Shown one piece after another: positions 1-8,528 of a stretch of 64,000 nt of DNA. Position 1 is the first letter of the stretch; the number at the start of each line of letters is the position of its first letter. The position numbers were made by a program, and so were the translations under genes. The notes under the pieces were generated by a model. The model was not told the origin of the DNA, ran no database searches, and saw only the letters and a program-made list of their open reading frames with translations. Origin of the DNA: Deltaproteobacteria bacterium (GTDB lineage: Bacteria > Myxococcota > Myxococcia > Myxococcales > SZAS-1); assembly GCA_018266075.1 (NCBI GenBank), contig JAFEBB010000034.1, positions 1-64,000 of the forward strand. The letters run 5' to 3'.

Positions 1-54
1 GCGCTCGGCTACAGTCACTCTCTGTCAACACCGCTTACCCGGACAGGCTCCTAG
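1..54 (+). CDS. possible C-terminal tail of an upstream gene (partial)
   Basis: The first 51 bases read without a stop in the frame that starts at base 1 and end at a TAG at 52-54. The stop is followed 15 bases later by a strong intrinsic terminator on the same strand, which is what the end of a plus-strand gene would look like. Seventeen residues are too few to assign a family. This is an inference from position only. Confidence 0.25.
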   Translation, partial: ALGYSHSLSTPLTRTGS

Positions 55-69
55 GCGAAGGTCGTCGAG

Positions 70-109
70 ATCGCCGCCCGTCGGTTGCGCGACGGGCGGC
101 GATTTTTTT
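70..109 (+). terminator. rho-independent terminator
   Basis: A perfect 14-bp GC-rich stem (arms 70-83 and 90-103) with a 6-base loop is followed by a run of seven T (103-109). It would end a plus-strand transcript entering from the left. On the minus strand it lies just past the end of the DUF1223 gene but has no T-run in that direction. It is the only clear hairpin-plus-T-run terminator I found in the window. Confidence 0.85.
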
Positions 110-117
110 GGCCACCC

Positions 118-828
118 TCAGAGCTGGGCCGCGCCGAGGATGTGCCGGCTCTTCCGCTCCTGCACGAAGACCACGAACCGCGCGTTCGCGGCCTTCACGC
201 CCGTGGGGAGCGTCGCCTTGACGTTCGCGTGGAACGCGCCGTTCTCCAGAGCTCCAAGCTGCGTCAGCGCGCGCACCACCGGCGCGTGCGCGAGGTGGCG
301 ACCCGCGTTCTCGCCGCGGGGCACGTCGGTCGCGAGGCCCCGCTCGGTGACCGCCAGCCACACTTCGGAATTCGCGTCTGCGCCCGCAGGCAAGGCGTCC
401 ACGCGAACATCGAGCGCATCCGCACTCCGCACCAGCGCGACGTGCGCCGACGGACGCGACGCCGCCTTGGCGATCGCGCTTCGCAGCGCCGACGCGCGGG
501 AGCCGACCAGCTCGTCCGCGCCGTCGATCACCGCCTGCGGCGTATAGACGCCGTTCTTCCCCATCGCCTCGGCGTACGCGCCCTGCCGCTCGGCGTACGC
601 CGCATTCGAGAACGGATCCTTCCAGCCGAGCTGGTTCCAGTAGTCGACGTGCAGCTCCAGGGCGAGGACCTGCGCGCCCGGCACCGGCTGCTCGCGATCC
701 AGGGCGGCGAGGGCCGCGTCGGCGTCGGGGCAGCTCGAGCAGCCCTCGCTCGAGAACAGCTCGACGATCACCGGCCTCGGCGCTGGCGAGGCGAAGACCA
801 CAGAAGCGAGCAGCGCGGCGAGCGGCAT
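118..828 (-). CDS. DUF1223 family exported thioredoxin-like protein
   Basis: A 236-residue protein with a short hydrophobic signal-like N-terminus (about residues 1-16). The segment VELFSSEGCSSC, with Cys30-x-x-Cys33, opens a thioredoxin-like fold typical of DUF1223. The HVDYWNQLGW stretch and a YTPQAVIDG stretch are also family hallmarks. The exact biochemical role of DUF1223 is not established; a periplasmic thiol or redox function is inferred from the CxxC. The start at 828 is preceded by an ideal GGAGG Shine-Dalgarno six bases upstream. It is transcribed divergently from the CBS-domain gene at 916. Confidence 0.85.
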   Translation of the reverse strand: MPLAALLASVVFASPAPRPVIVELFSSEGCSSCPDADAALAALDREQPVPGAQVLALELHVDYWNQLGWKDPFSNAAYAERQGAYAEAMGKNGVYTPQAVIDGADELVGSRASALRSAIAKAASRPSAHVALVRSADALDVRVDALPAGADANSEVWLAVTERGLATDVPRGENAGRHLAHAPVVRALTQLGALENGAFHANVKATLPTGVKAANARFVVFVQERKSRHILGAAQL

Positions 829-915
829 CTAGCACCTCCGGCCAGGGATACGGCCCAGGGGCCGCAACGGTCACAGCGGCCCCCGAAGCGGCCGGACAGG
901 TTGTAAGTTCTACCC

Positions 916-2226
916 GTGGGTCCCCTGCCCGCCAGCCTGCTCGCCCTGCTCCTGCTCTTCGTGCGCGCCCTCCTCTGGGCCGGCGAGGTGGCGCTGAGCC
1001 GCGTCTCCCTGGAGCGCGCCAAGGAGCTCTCCACCACCGGCAAGGCCGGGCAGGCGCTCTTCGCCCTCAAGACCATCCCCGAGGACGCGGCCGCCGCCAT
1101 TCGCATGGGGCTCACCCTGACGCTGGTCTTCGCCGCGGGGCTCGCGGCCTACGCGGGTGCGCACCTGCCCGAGCCGCAGTGGCTGCTGGAGCGCGCGCCG
1201 CAGCTCGCGCACGTGATCGGCCCGGGCCTCGGTGGGCTGGGCGTGGCGCTGGTGACCTCGGTCGTGGACCTGGTGAGCCGCGCGCTCGGCGCCGCCTCGG
1301 GCGAGCGCTACGCGCTGCGCATCGCGCGGACGGTGCGCGCGGTGAGCAAGCTCGTCTCGCCGTTCTTGCGCTCGGTGGCGGGCGTGCTGGAGCTCGCGCT
1401 CGCGCCGTTCGGTGCGAAGGTCACCTTCGCGCCGGCGCCGCTGCCGCTCGAGGAGATCGAGCGGCTCCTCGCCGAAGAGGCCGGCAAGCGCGTGGACCAG
1501 AAGGCGCCCGCGCTCATCCACTCCATCTTCGAGCTCTCGGAGAAGACGGCGCGCGACGTGATGGTGCCGCGCACGGAGATCGTGGGCGTGGAGCTCGCCA
1601 CGCCGGCCGAGGACCTGATCCTCCTGCTGAGCGAGGAAGGCCACTCGCGTATGCCGGTCTACAAGGACGACGTGGACCACATCGTCGGCGTGCTGCACAC
1701 GCGCGACCTGGTGCCGCTGCTCTCGAATCCGCAGCTCATCAAGCTTCAAGATCTGCTGCGCCCCGCGAACTTCGTGCCCTGGAGCAAGCCCATCGGCGAG
1801 CTCTTGCGTGAGATGCAGAAGAAGCGCATCCACATGGCGATGGTGGTCGACGAGTACGGCGGCTTCATGGGCGTGGTGACGCTCGAAGACATCCTCGGCG
1901 AGATCGTCGGCGAGATCGGCGACGAGTACGGCCGCGACGAAGCAAAGCCGGTGGAGCCGCTCTCCGACGGCAGCTTCCTGGTGCAGGGCGCCATCCCCGT
2001 CGACGAGTTCAACCAGAGCTTCGGCGTGCACGTGCCCGAGGGCGAGTACGAGACGCTCTCCGGATTTCTCTATTCGCTCGCGGGGACGATTCCGGAGATC
2101 GGCGACCGCTTCTTCTTCAGCGGGCTTCAGTTCACCGTGAGCGACCGCTCGCCCAAGCAAATCAAGCGCGTGCGCGTGCTGCGCATGAAGAAGGCGGCGC
2201 CGGAGCGGCCCGTCACCAACAGCTGA
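916..2226 (+). CDS. CNNM/CorC-type CBS-domain membrane protein (hemolysin-related)
   Basis: 436 residues. The N-terminal third has several hydrophobic stretches (about 2-18, 60-80, 100-130) resembling a DUF21/CNNM transmembrane region but poorly conserved. It is followed by a CBS pair (about 205-325, with DVMVPRTEI, HSRMPVYKDDVDHIVGVLHTRDL and MVVDEYGGFMGVVTLEDI) and a C-terminal CorC_HlyC domain (about 345-425, starting GSFLVQGAIPVDEFN). Family members are linked to Mg2+/Co2+ efflux or membrane integrity; the ion here is unknown. The start is a GTG with no Shine-Dalgarno, but TAAGTT lies at 904-909, only six bases before it, so the message may be leaderless. It is convergent with the next gene, with eight bases between the stops. 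Confidence 0.9.
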   Translation: MGPLPASLLALLLLFVRALLWAGEVALSRVSLERAKELSTTGKAGQALFALKTIPEDAAAAIRMGLTLTLVFAAGLAAYAGAHLPEPQWLLERAPQLAHVIGPGLGGLGVALVTSVVDLVSRALGAASGERYALRIARTVRAVSKLVSPFLRSVAGVLELALAPFGAKVTFAPAPLPLEEIERLLAEEAGKRVDQKAPALIHSIFELSEKTARDVMVPRTEIVGVELATPAEDLILLLSEEGHSRMPVYKDDVDHIVGVLHTRDLVPLLSNPQLIKLQDLLRPANFVPWSKPIGELLREMQKKRIHMAMVVDEYGGFMGVVTLEDILGEIVGEIGDEYGRDEAKPVEPLSDGSFLVQGAIPVDEFNQSFGVHVPEGEYETLSGFLYSLAGTIPEIGDRFFFSGLQFTVSDRSPKQIKRVRVLRMKKAAPERPVTNS

Positions 2227-2234
2227 AGCTTGAG

Positions 2235-2699
2235 TCAGCTCCTGGGTTGCGGAACGGCGTCTTCGGGCAGCACCAGCTCCTGCTCGACGTCCGTCGGAAT
2301 GCGCTCGATCTCCTGGCCGGCCACGAGCGTCATGCGCCCGCGGATGCGAACGCGCACCGGCGCGCCCGTGCTCCACGCGGTCTGCACCTGCGCGGGCGCG
2401 CGCGCGAAGGCCACGCCCACCGGCAGCTCCACCACGTCGCCGGGCAGGTAGCGCGGCGCCGCCACGACCGATGCGAACGGCACGTCGTCCAAGCTCACCG
2501 TGAGCTGCGATGAGTCGCCTTTCCAGTCGCCGAGCGGGAGGCCGTCGAGCTGGTAGCGCGCCACCAGCTCCAGCGAGCCGCGCTGGTGGTCTCTCACGGA
2601 CAGCGAGACGAGCCGCGCGCCCGCGTGGCTGCGCACGTTCGACGCGTGGCTGCAGCCCGAGGCCAGCGCACACAGCAAGACCAGGCCGGCAGCGCGCAT
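2235..2699 (-). CDS. LEA14/WHy-like lipoprotein
   Basis: 154 residues with a lipoprotein signal (lipobox LASGC, Cys16). The mature part has the pattern of a late-embryogenesis-abundant type 2 / WHy beta-sandwich domain: RLVSLSVRDHQRGSLELVARYQLDG, a central DVPFASVV strand and a closing VRIRGRMTLV...IERIPTD. Such lipoproteins are common in myxobacteria and of unknown role; the fold assignment is moderate. It starts four bases after the stop of the Ser/Thr kinase gene, so the two are almost certainly co-transcribed. Confidence 0.7.
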   Translation of the reverse strand: MRAAGLVLLCALASGCSHASNVRSHAGARLVSLSVRDHQRGSLELVARYQLDGLPLGDWKGDSSQLTVSLDDVPFASVVAAPRYLPGDVVELPVGVAFARAPAQVQTAWSTGAPVRVRIRGRMTLVAGQEIERIPTDVEQELVLPEDAVPQPRS

Positions 2700-2703
2700 C
2701 GCC

Positions 2704-3633
2704 TCACACCGACGGGTGGTGAATCACGCGCTGCACTTCTTCTGCGAGCCCGGGCTGCAGCGGCACCAGCCGCGCCCGCGTGCCCAGCGCCTGGAGCGCG
2801 TTCAGGAACTCCTGCGCGGTCTGGAAGCGCATCCGCGGATCCACGAAGAGCGCCTTGCGCACGATCTGGTGCAGCAGCTCCGGCAGGTCGGGCCGCATGC
2901 GCGCGAGCAGCGGCGCGCCGCCCTCGCGAACCTTGCGCATGGTGTCGAGGTCGCTCTCGCCCTCGTAGAGCCGGCGCCCCGCGAAGCTCTCCCACATCAT
3001 GATGCCCACCGCGTACAGGTCGGCGCGGCGGTCGATGCTCTTGCCCACCACCTGCTCGGGCGACATGTACGGGATGGTCCCGCGCAAGAGGCCCTGCTCG
3101 CCGGCGGCGGTGAGGCCCTCGGCATCGGCCACGCCGAAGTCGGTGAGCTTCACCTCGCCCTGCTGGTCGATGAGGATGTTCGCGGGGTTCACGTCGCGGT
3201 GCACGATCGAGGCAGACGCGCCCGGCAGCTTCACCCGGTGCACGTAGTCGAGCGCCTTCAGGGTGTCGGTGATGATGTGCAGCACGGCGCCGGTGTCGAG
3301 CCAGCGCGGGGTGTGGCGCGCGTCGACCATCAGCTGCTCGAAGGTGATGCCGTCCACGAACTCCAGCACCATCAAGTAGTCGCTGCCCTTCTTGAACAGC
3401 TTGAAGGTGCGGACGATGTTCGGGTGCCGGAGCTTGGTGGTGAGCTTGCCCTCGCCCACGAAGAGGTCGATGGCCTTCTGCTCGGCGCGGAGCGCGGGCA
3501 ACAGCCGCTTCACCACCACCTCATCGGGCTCGTCGGCGAGCTTCTGCGCGGCCGGGGTGGCGCGCGCGCGGTAGATCTCGGCCATGCCGCCCACGGCGAT
3601 CTTGCCGACGATCTCGTACCCACCCAGCTCCAT
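2704..3633 (-). CDS. cytoplasmic Ser/Thr protein kinase (Pkn type)
   Basis: 309 residues, essentially only a kinase domain: glycine loop GGMAEIYRA, ATP-anchoring Lys42 (VVKRLLP), catalytic loop HRDVNPANI with Asp147, DFG motif at 165-167, activation segment ending SPEQV. The loop Lys of the usual HRDLKPxN is Asn149; HRDVxPxN variants are frequent in myxobacterial kinases and usually active. There is no transmembrane segment or sensor domain, so this is a soluble form. The gene follows glgA by 64 bases on the same strand and precedes the LEA-like lipoprotein by four bases. A TAGGCT hexamer (3643-3648) nine bases before the ATG may be its own -10. A link to glycogen control is suggested by position only. 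Confidence 0.93.
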   Translation of the reverse strand: MELGGYEIVGKIAVGGMAEIYRARATPAAQKLADEPDEVVVKRLLPALRAEQKAIDLFVGEGKLTTKLRHPNIVRTFKLFKKGSDYLMVLEFVDGITFEQLMVDARHTPRWLDTGAVLHIITDTLKALDYVHRVKLPGASASIVHRDVNPANILIDQQGEVKLTDFGVADAEGLTAAGEQGLLRGTIPYMSPEQVVGKSIDRRADLYAVGIMMWESFAGRRLYEGESDLDTMRKVREGGAPLLARMRPDLPELLHQIVRKALFVDPRMRFQTAQEFLNALQALGTRARLVPLQPGLAEEVQRVIHHPSV

Positions 3634-3697
3634 GGCCGCTTGAGCCTAGACGACGAACGCCGCGGGAGAAAGGAACTCCGCGCGGCGCCTGCGGCGG

Positions 3698-5140
3698 TCA
3701 GTGCTTGGCGAGGCGGCTGAAGAGCTCCTCGTACTGCCGGCTCGAGGCGTCCCAGCTGAAGTCCTGGGCCATGCCGCGCACGGCCAGCTCCATCCACGCG
3801 CTGCGGTGCTCGAAGAGGTCCGCCGCGCGCCACACCGCGTGCACCAGCGCCTCGGGCGAGAACGGGCCGAACTTGAAGCCGGTGCCCTCGGGCTGCGCGG
3901 CGTCGACCACGGTGTCGTCCAGGCCGCCGGTCGCTCGCACGATGGGCAAGGTGCCGTAGCGGAGCGCGTACATCTGGGTCAGGCCGCAGGGCTCGTAGCG
4001 GCTGGGCACGAGCAGCGCGTCCACACCGGCGATGACCTTGTGCGAGAGCTCGCGCGAGAAGCCGATGTAGGCCCCGCAGCGGCCCGGGTAGAAGGCCTGC
4101 AGCTGCGCGAAGCCGGCCTCCTCGCCGGCGTCGCCGTTGCCGAGCATCACCAGGGCCACGTCGCGTCCGAAGATTCCCGCCGAGCCTTGCAGCACCAGCT
4201 CCGCGCCCTTCTGGTACGCGAGCCGCGTCACCATGCCCAGAATCAGCGTCTTCGGCGTGAGCTTGAGCTTGAAGGTGTCCACGATCCACTGGTGACAGCG
4301 CTGCTTCCCCAGCGGCGACTGCAGCGAGTACGTGGCCGGGATGAGCTTGTCGGTGGCGGGGTTCCACTCCTCGTAGTCCACGCCGTTCAAGATGCCGAAG
4401 AGCTTGTGGCGGCGCGCGCGCAGGGCGCCGTCGAGGCCCCAGCCCGAGTCGGGCGTCTGGATCTCCTCCGCGTAGCGCCGCGAGACGGTGGTGATGGCGT
4501 CGCCGAACGCGAGCCCGCACTTGAGGAAGTTCACCGCGTCGTGGAACTCGAGGCCCTCGACGGTGAAGTAGCGCCAGTCGAGCCCCAGGTCGAACATGGC
4601 GTTCTTGCCGAAGACGCCCTGGTAGCCCAGGTTGTGGATGGTGAAGACCGAGCGCGCGTTCGCGAAGCGCCGGTCGCCGCGCAGCTCGTGCAGGTAGAGC
4701 GGCGCCAGGCCCGTCTGCCAGTCGTGCACGTGCACGATGTCCGGCGCGAACTCGAGCGCCCGGCACACCTCGAACGCGCCGCGCGAGAGGAACGCGAAGC
4801 GGCGGTGGTTGTCGCCGTAGTCGCCGTCGTCGCCGTAGATGCCGTTGCGCCCGCCGAAGAAGCCGTGGTGCTCCAGGAACGCGATCGTGAGGTTCTTCTG
4901 CTTGGTCGGCGCGAGCAGCACCGGCGCGTCCTGCCGGCCGAAGGGGAAGCTCACGGAGATCGTCTTGCCGCTGTTCGTGAGCTCGCGCTTGCCGAGGTCG
5001 ATGGAGCCGTAGCGCGGCGAGACCACCAGGCACTCGTGCCCGCGCGCGGCCATGGCCTTGGGGAGCGCGCCGAGCACGTCGCCCAGACCGCCGGTCTTCG
5101 AGTACGGCTCGACCTCGGAGGACACGAAGAGGATGCGCAT
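3698..5140 (-). CDS. glgA: glycogen synthase (ADP-glucose starch synthase, GT5)
   Basis: 480 residues, the normal GlgA length. It transfers glucose from ADP-glucose to the non-reducing end of an alpha-1,4-glucan in the cytoplasm. Hallmarks are the N-terminal KTGGLGDVLGALPKA loop (Lys15) that holds the nucleotide sugar, VHVHDWQTGLAPLY, FTIHNLGYQGVF, the second Rossmann half with LILGMVTRLAYQKG, and the C-terminal SRYEPCGLTQMYALRYGT motif containing the catalytic glutamate. No other glycogen enzyme lies next to it; a phosphohexomutase lies at 52304. A promoter is visible at 5150-5177 with a very short leader. Confidence 0.97.
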   Translation of the reverse strand: MRILFVSSEVEPYSKTGGLGDVLGALPKAMAARGHECLVVSPRYGSIDLGKRELTNSGKTISVSFPFGRQDAPVLLAPTKQKNLTIAFLEHHGFFGGRNGIYGDDGDYGDNHRRFAFLSRGAFEVCRALEFAPDIVHVHDWQTGLAPLYLHELRGDRRFANARSVFTIHNLGYQGVFGKNAMFDLGLDWRYFTVEGLEFHDAVNFLKCGLAFGDAITTVSRRYAEEIQTPDSGWGLDGALRARRHKLFGILNGVDYEEWNPATDKLIPATYSLQSPLGKQRCHQWIVDTFKLKLTPKTLILGMVTRLAYQKGAELVLQGSAGIFGRDVALVMLGNGDAGEEAGFAQLQAFYPGRCGAYIGFSRELSHKVIAGVDALLVPSRYEPCGLTQMYALRYGTLPIVRATGGLDDTVVDAAQPEGTGFKFGPFSPEALVHAVWRAADLFEHRSAWMELAVRGMAQDFSWDASSRQYEELFSRLAKH

Positions 5141-5149
5141 GTGCGTCCG

Positions 5150-5177
5150 AAGGTAGCCCTCCGGGCGGCGCTGTCAC
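5150..5177 (-). promoter_or_regulatory. sigma-70-like promoter of glgA
   Basis: Reading the minus strand, GTGACA (5177-5172) is followed after 16 bases by TACCTT (5155-5150). The ATG is nine bases further, so the transcript would begin within about two or three bases of the start codon. Confidence 0.55.
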
Positions 5178-5247
5178 CAGTTTTCGTGCGTTCGGACGGT
5201 GGTGGACAGATCCGGGATGGGAATTTCGCGCTTCGATCCGATGACGT

Positions 5248-8200
5248 CTACCCGCCGCAGGGGTCGTAGCCGTCCACGCTGCCGCAGAGCGTGGGGATCT
5301 GGGCACCGCCGGGGTTCACCGTGTTGTAGGTGCCCGTGATGCTGTCCACGGCCCCGAAGGCCTGGCCGCCTTCGCCCTGGTTGCCGAGCCAATCGCTGAT
5401 CCCTCCGCAGGCCATCGACGCGGCGGGGTTGCTCAGGCCGTGCGCCGAGCCGCCGTAGCCGATCACCAGCGTGGCCATGGTGACGTACTTGTCTTCCCAC
5501 TGCCCCAGCGCCACCCAGGGCCCCACCGACACGCCCATGAAGCTGCCTAGCAAGCTCGCGATCTGCGCGACGGAGTTGTCGTAGTTGTAGTCGGCGCAGA
5601 CATCCTCGGCGCCTCCGCCCGTGCCGTTGGGCAAGACGCCGATCACGGTGCCGGTGGAGGTGTCCACCGCCCAGAACGCGCCGGGATGCAGGGGCACGAG
5701 CAGGGTGTAGTTGGGCGTGAACGGCTCCTCGAGCCACTCCCACGCCAGGCGCTCGCTGTCGGTGAGGCCGGCCTGGGCCTCCGCGCCGCCGGGCTGCACC
5801 GCGGTGAGCGACACGCCCTGCAGGGCCTCCAGGGTGCTGGTGCCCGTGAACATGTGGGCCTCCATCACCGCGAGCGCGGCGGTGGCCTGGAGGGTGCCCT
5901 GGAAGGCCGCGGCGGGGTCGTCGGAGGCGGTGGCCCACTGCGAGAGCGGGAAGATGTCGAGGTTCTGGCTCATGGGCCCGTCGACGCGCGCCTTCTGCAC
6001 CAGGCCCACCACGCGCGGGCCGGTCTCGAAGGTGAGCGCGGCGGCGCTGGAGGGGGTGGGGAGCACGGGCTGCGCGAGCAGGAGCTTGATGGGCGTCACC
6101 GACATCCCCGCGCCCAGCGCGGCGGTGATCGCGGCGTCGTCCTGGGCCACGAGCGCGTCGACGAGCGGCCGCAGCGCGAGCTTCTCGGTCACCACGTCAT
6201 CCAGCACCACCGACGGGCTGGGCGCCGCGGCCTCCACCTGCAAGGTCACGCCGCCCAGCAAGAGCGAGCGGACGTCGTCGAGCATGTCCTGGGTGACGGC
6301 CGACGGGCCCACGCCCGCGGCGGACGCATAGCCGGCGATCGCCGCGGTGTGCTCGCGCCCCTGCACGCCGATGGTGAGGTACAGCCCCGAGAGCGCGTTG
6401 GCCACGGCCGCGGTGCTGGGCGCGGTGTAGCTGCCGGCGCCCGCATGGGTGTTCACGGTGACCGAGACGGCGCGGGTGGCGTTGCCGCTGGGCGGCGCTT
6501 GGTAGGCCAGCGTGTAGTCGCGCAATGCCCGCGCGGTGAGCTCGGCGGTCGTCGCGCTCACGGCATCCGAGACCTGGCTCGCCGTGACCGAGGACCCGCC
6601 GGTGAGCGCGCTGAGCTGGTCGAACGTCGCGGCGGTGGGCGTGCCCACCTCAATCGAGAGCACCGGCGCGCCCGCGGCGATGACGCGATCGATGTCGGCG
6701 GAGCGCGTGTCGCCGGCAGCGCCATCCGAGAGGAGCACGATCAGCGTGGGGCCCTCGAGATCGGCGTCGCGCACGGCCTCCCAGATCGACGAGTCGCCCG
6801 TGGCGGTGGCCAGGAGCTGCGCCTGGGCCTGGGCGTCGCTGAGGGTGCCGGCCCAGTCGGAGCTCAGCCAGTTCACGCCGAAGTTCATGGTGGCCACGCG
6901 GAACTGGGCTTGGGCATCGGCGCCGAAGAGCGCGGTGGCGACCTGGTTGGCGAGGTCGGTGGCGGAGGCGCCGAGGAAGGCCGAGGGGATGCTGCTCGAG
7001 GTGTCGTAGATGAGGGCCACGCGCGGCGGCGGGGCCTGGTTCTGGGTGACGCTGAAGCTCACCGGCTGGCCGTCCTCGGTCACCGTGAACGCCGGCGCGC
7101 CGAGGCCGGGCACGCCGTGGCCGCTCGCGTCGAGCGCCGCCACATCCAGGGTGATGCGCGGGAACGCCCCGCTGTGGATGGTGCTGGAGACCGTGGACAC
7201 CTGCGCGATGGCCGCGGGATCCGTGCTGCCCACCGCGATGGGCGCGCCGTTGAGGATGAGGCCGCCGTCACCGGCCTGCTGGTACACGTCACCGCCCAGG
7301 GTGAGCAGATCGCCGGCCGTGGCCAGCCGCGCCGCATCCGCCGCCGAGAGGTCCGCGCCGGTCACGTAGAGCGCCGGGACCACCGCCTCGACATCCGTCG
7401 GCCGCATCTGCAGCAGCGACGCCTGATCCACCGGCGGCCGGAACTGCAAGCGGATCTGGCGGCCAACCACGTCGGCCGCGTCGAAGGTCCGGTCCATCAC
7501 GGTGAAGGGCGCGTCGGGCGAGTTGGCCCGCGCGGCCTGGAGCAACACGTGAATCTGCGCGTTGGGCTCCGCGTCGGCCGCGGGCTGGGGCGTGTCGGTG
7601 GTGAGCGGGTCGCCGAACGCAGCGTCGGCGGCGAGCGGGTTGGCGAACGTCGGCGTCCCGTTCACGGTGACCTGCACCAGCGGCACCGCGCCGAGCGTGA
7701 AGTCGAACGCCGGCGCCGCCCCGGTGACCTGAGCGGCGAGGGACGCTGCCAGCGCGTCGCGCTCCGAGCCGGTGGGATCGATGGGCGAGAGCTGCTGCAG
7801 GGTGGTGTGGCCCAGCGCGGCGGCCCACGCCGCGGCCTGCGAGGCGGTGATCGGCGGCGCGTGGGTGCGGTCGTACGTGCGCAGCAGCATCTTGCGGCCA
7901 TCGAGCTTGGTGGGGTCCGCGGTGCCGACCATCACCTGCGCGTCGAAGCCCGCGGCCTGGTAGAGGCTCACCAGCAGCTCGGCCTTCTCGCGTGGCGTGC
8001 CGGCGCCGCCCCGCAGCGTGCCGCGAACGCCCCACCGCATGGCGATGTCCGCGTCGCTGCAGTCCACGGCGGTCGGCGGGTAGGTGGCGATGCGGTCGCG
8101 GACGAACTCGAAGATCGCGGTGGCGTCGCGGGTCTGCACCGCGGCGTCCGCCTGCGCCGGGAGGTGGTCGGGGCTCTGGCGGAGGGCGTCGCGGAACTGC

Positions 8201-8397
8201 GACCACGCGGTCCAGCGATCGAGGCCGGCGTCGACAGGACCGGCGTCGACAGGACCGGCGTCGACAGGGCCGGCGTCGACAGGGCCGGCGTCGGTCGCGC
8301 CAGGCCCGGCATCCGTGCGGCCGGTGTCGTGGTGGCAACCCGCGAGCGCGACCACCAGGACCGTGACGCCGACACCGAGCTGAATTCGAAGATGCAT
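5248..8397 (-). CDS. large vWA-domain lipoprotein with transglutaminase-like segment
   Basis: 1049 residues from the ATG at 8397, chosen because AGGGGA lies just upstream and the N-terminus is then a clean lipoprotein signal (lipobox ALAGC, Cys21). After the Cys come Asp-Ala-Gly-Pro repeats (about 28-59). A region at about 120-170 (RGTLRGGAGTPREKAELLVSLYQAAGFDAQVMVG) resembles the N-half of a transglutaminase/cysteine-peptidase-like domain, but I do not see its complete catalytic triad. A vWA domain follows, with MIDAS DTSSS starting at Asp465. The C-terminal about 300 residues are unassigned. Probably surface or periplasmic; function unknown. It stands alone between glgA and the FlgO-like gene. 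Confidence 0.85.
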   Translation of the reverse strand: MHLRIQLGVGVTVLVVALAGCHHDTGRTDAGPGATDAGPVDAGPVDAGPVDAGPVDAGLDRWTAWSQFRDALRQSPDHLPAQADAAVQTRDATAIFEFVRDRIATYPPTAVDCSDADIAMRWGVRGTLRGGAGTPREKAELLVSLYQAAGFDAQVMVGTADPTKLDGRKMLLRTYDRTHAPPITASQAAAWAAALGHTTLQQLSPIDPTGSERDALAASLAAQVTGAAPAFDFTLGAVPLVQVTVNGTPTFANPLAADAAFGDPLTTDTPQPAADAEPNAQIHVLLQAARANSPDAPFTVMDRTFDAADVVGRQIRLQFRPPVDQASLLQMRPTDVEAVVPALYVTGADLSAADAARLATAGDLLTLGGDVYQQAGDGGLILNGAPIAVGSTDPAAIAQVSTVSSTIHSGAFPRITLDVAALDASGHGVPGLGAPAFTVTEDGQPVSFSVTQNQAPPPRVALIYDTSSSIPSAFLGASATDLANQVATALFGADAQAQFRVATMNFGVNWLSSDWAGTLSDAQAQAQLLATATGDSSIWEAVRDADLEGPTLIVLLSDGAAGDTRSADIDRVIAAGAPVLSIEVGTPTAATFDQLSALTGGSSVTASQVSDAVSATTAELTARALRDYTLAYQAPPSGNATRAVSVTVNTHAGAGSYTAPSTAAVANALSGLYLTIGVQGREHTAAIAGYASAAGVGPSAVTQDMLDDVRSLLLGGVTLQVEAAAPSPSVVLDDVVTEKLALRPLVDALVAQDDAAITAALGAGMSVTPIKLLLAQPVLPTPSSAAALTFETGPRVVGLVQKARVDGPMSQNLDIFPLSQWATASDDPAAAFQGTLQATAALAVMEAHMFTGTSTLEALQGVSLTAVQPGGAEAQAGLTDSERLAWEWLEEPFTPNYTLLVPLHPGAFWAVDTSTGTVIGVLPNGTGGGAEDVCADYNYDNSVAQIASLLGSFMGVSVGPWVALGQWEDKYVTMATLVIGYGGSAHGLSNPAASMACGGISDWLGNQGEGGQAFGAVDSITGTYNTVNPGGAQIPTLCGSVDGYDPCGG
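8225..8292. repeat. 15-bp tandem repeat encoding VDAGP units
   Basis: Four full 15-base units and a partial fifth, nearly identical, lie inside the vWA lipoprotein gene and encode the PVDAG linker just after the lipidated Cys. In-frame repeats like this can change linker length by slippage without breaking the gene. Confidence 0.9.
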
Positions 8398-8528
8398 GGG
8401 ATCCCCTGGGTACGGCGGCAAGCTAGCACCGGGGCCGCGCGCTGCCGCGTGCCGACGTCACACTCGGCCAGTTGACCGGTGCTGGCCGTCCTGCGCGGAA
8501 ATTTCGAGGAGGACCGCGGAGTGGCGCT

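Noticed and set aside
8225-8292. Short regular repeats that might be a CRISPR array
   Set aside because: The 15-base units have no spacers, lie in frame inside a gene and encode a simple linker.
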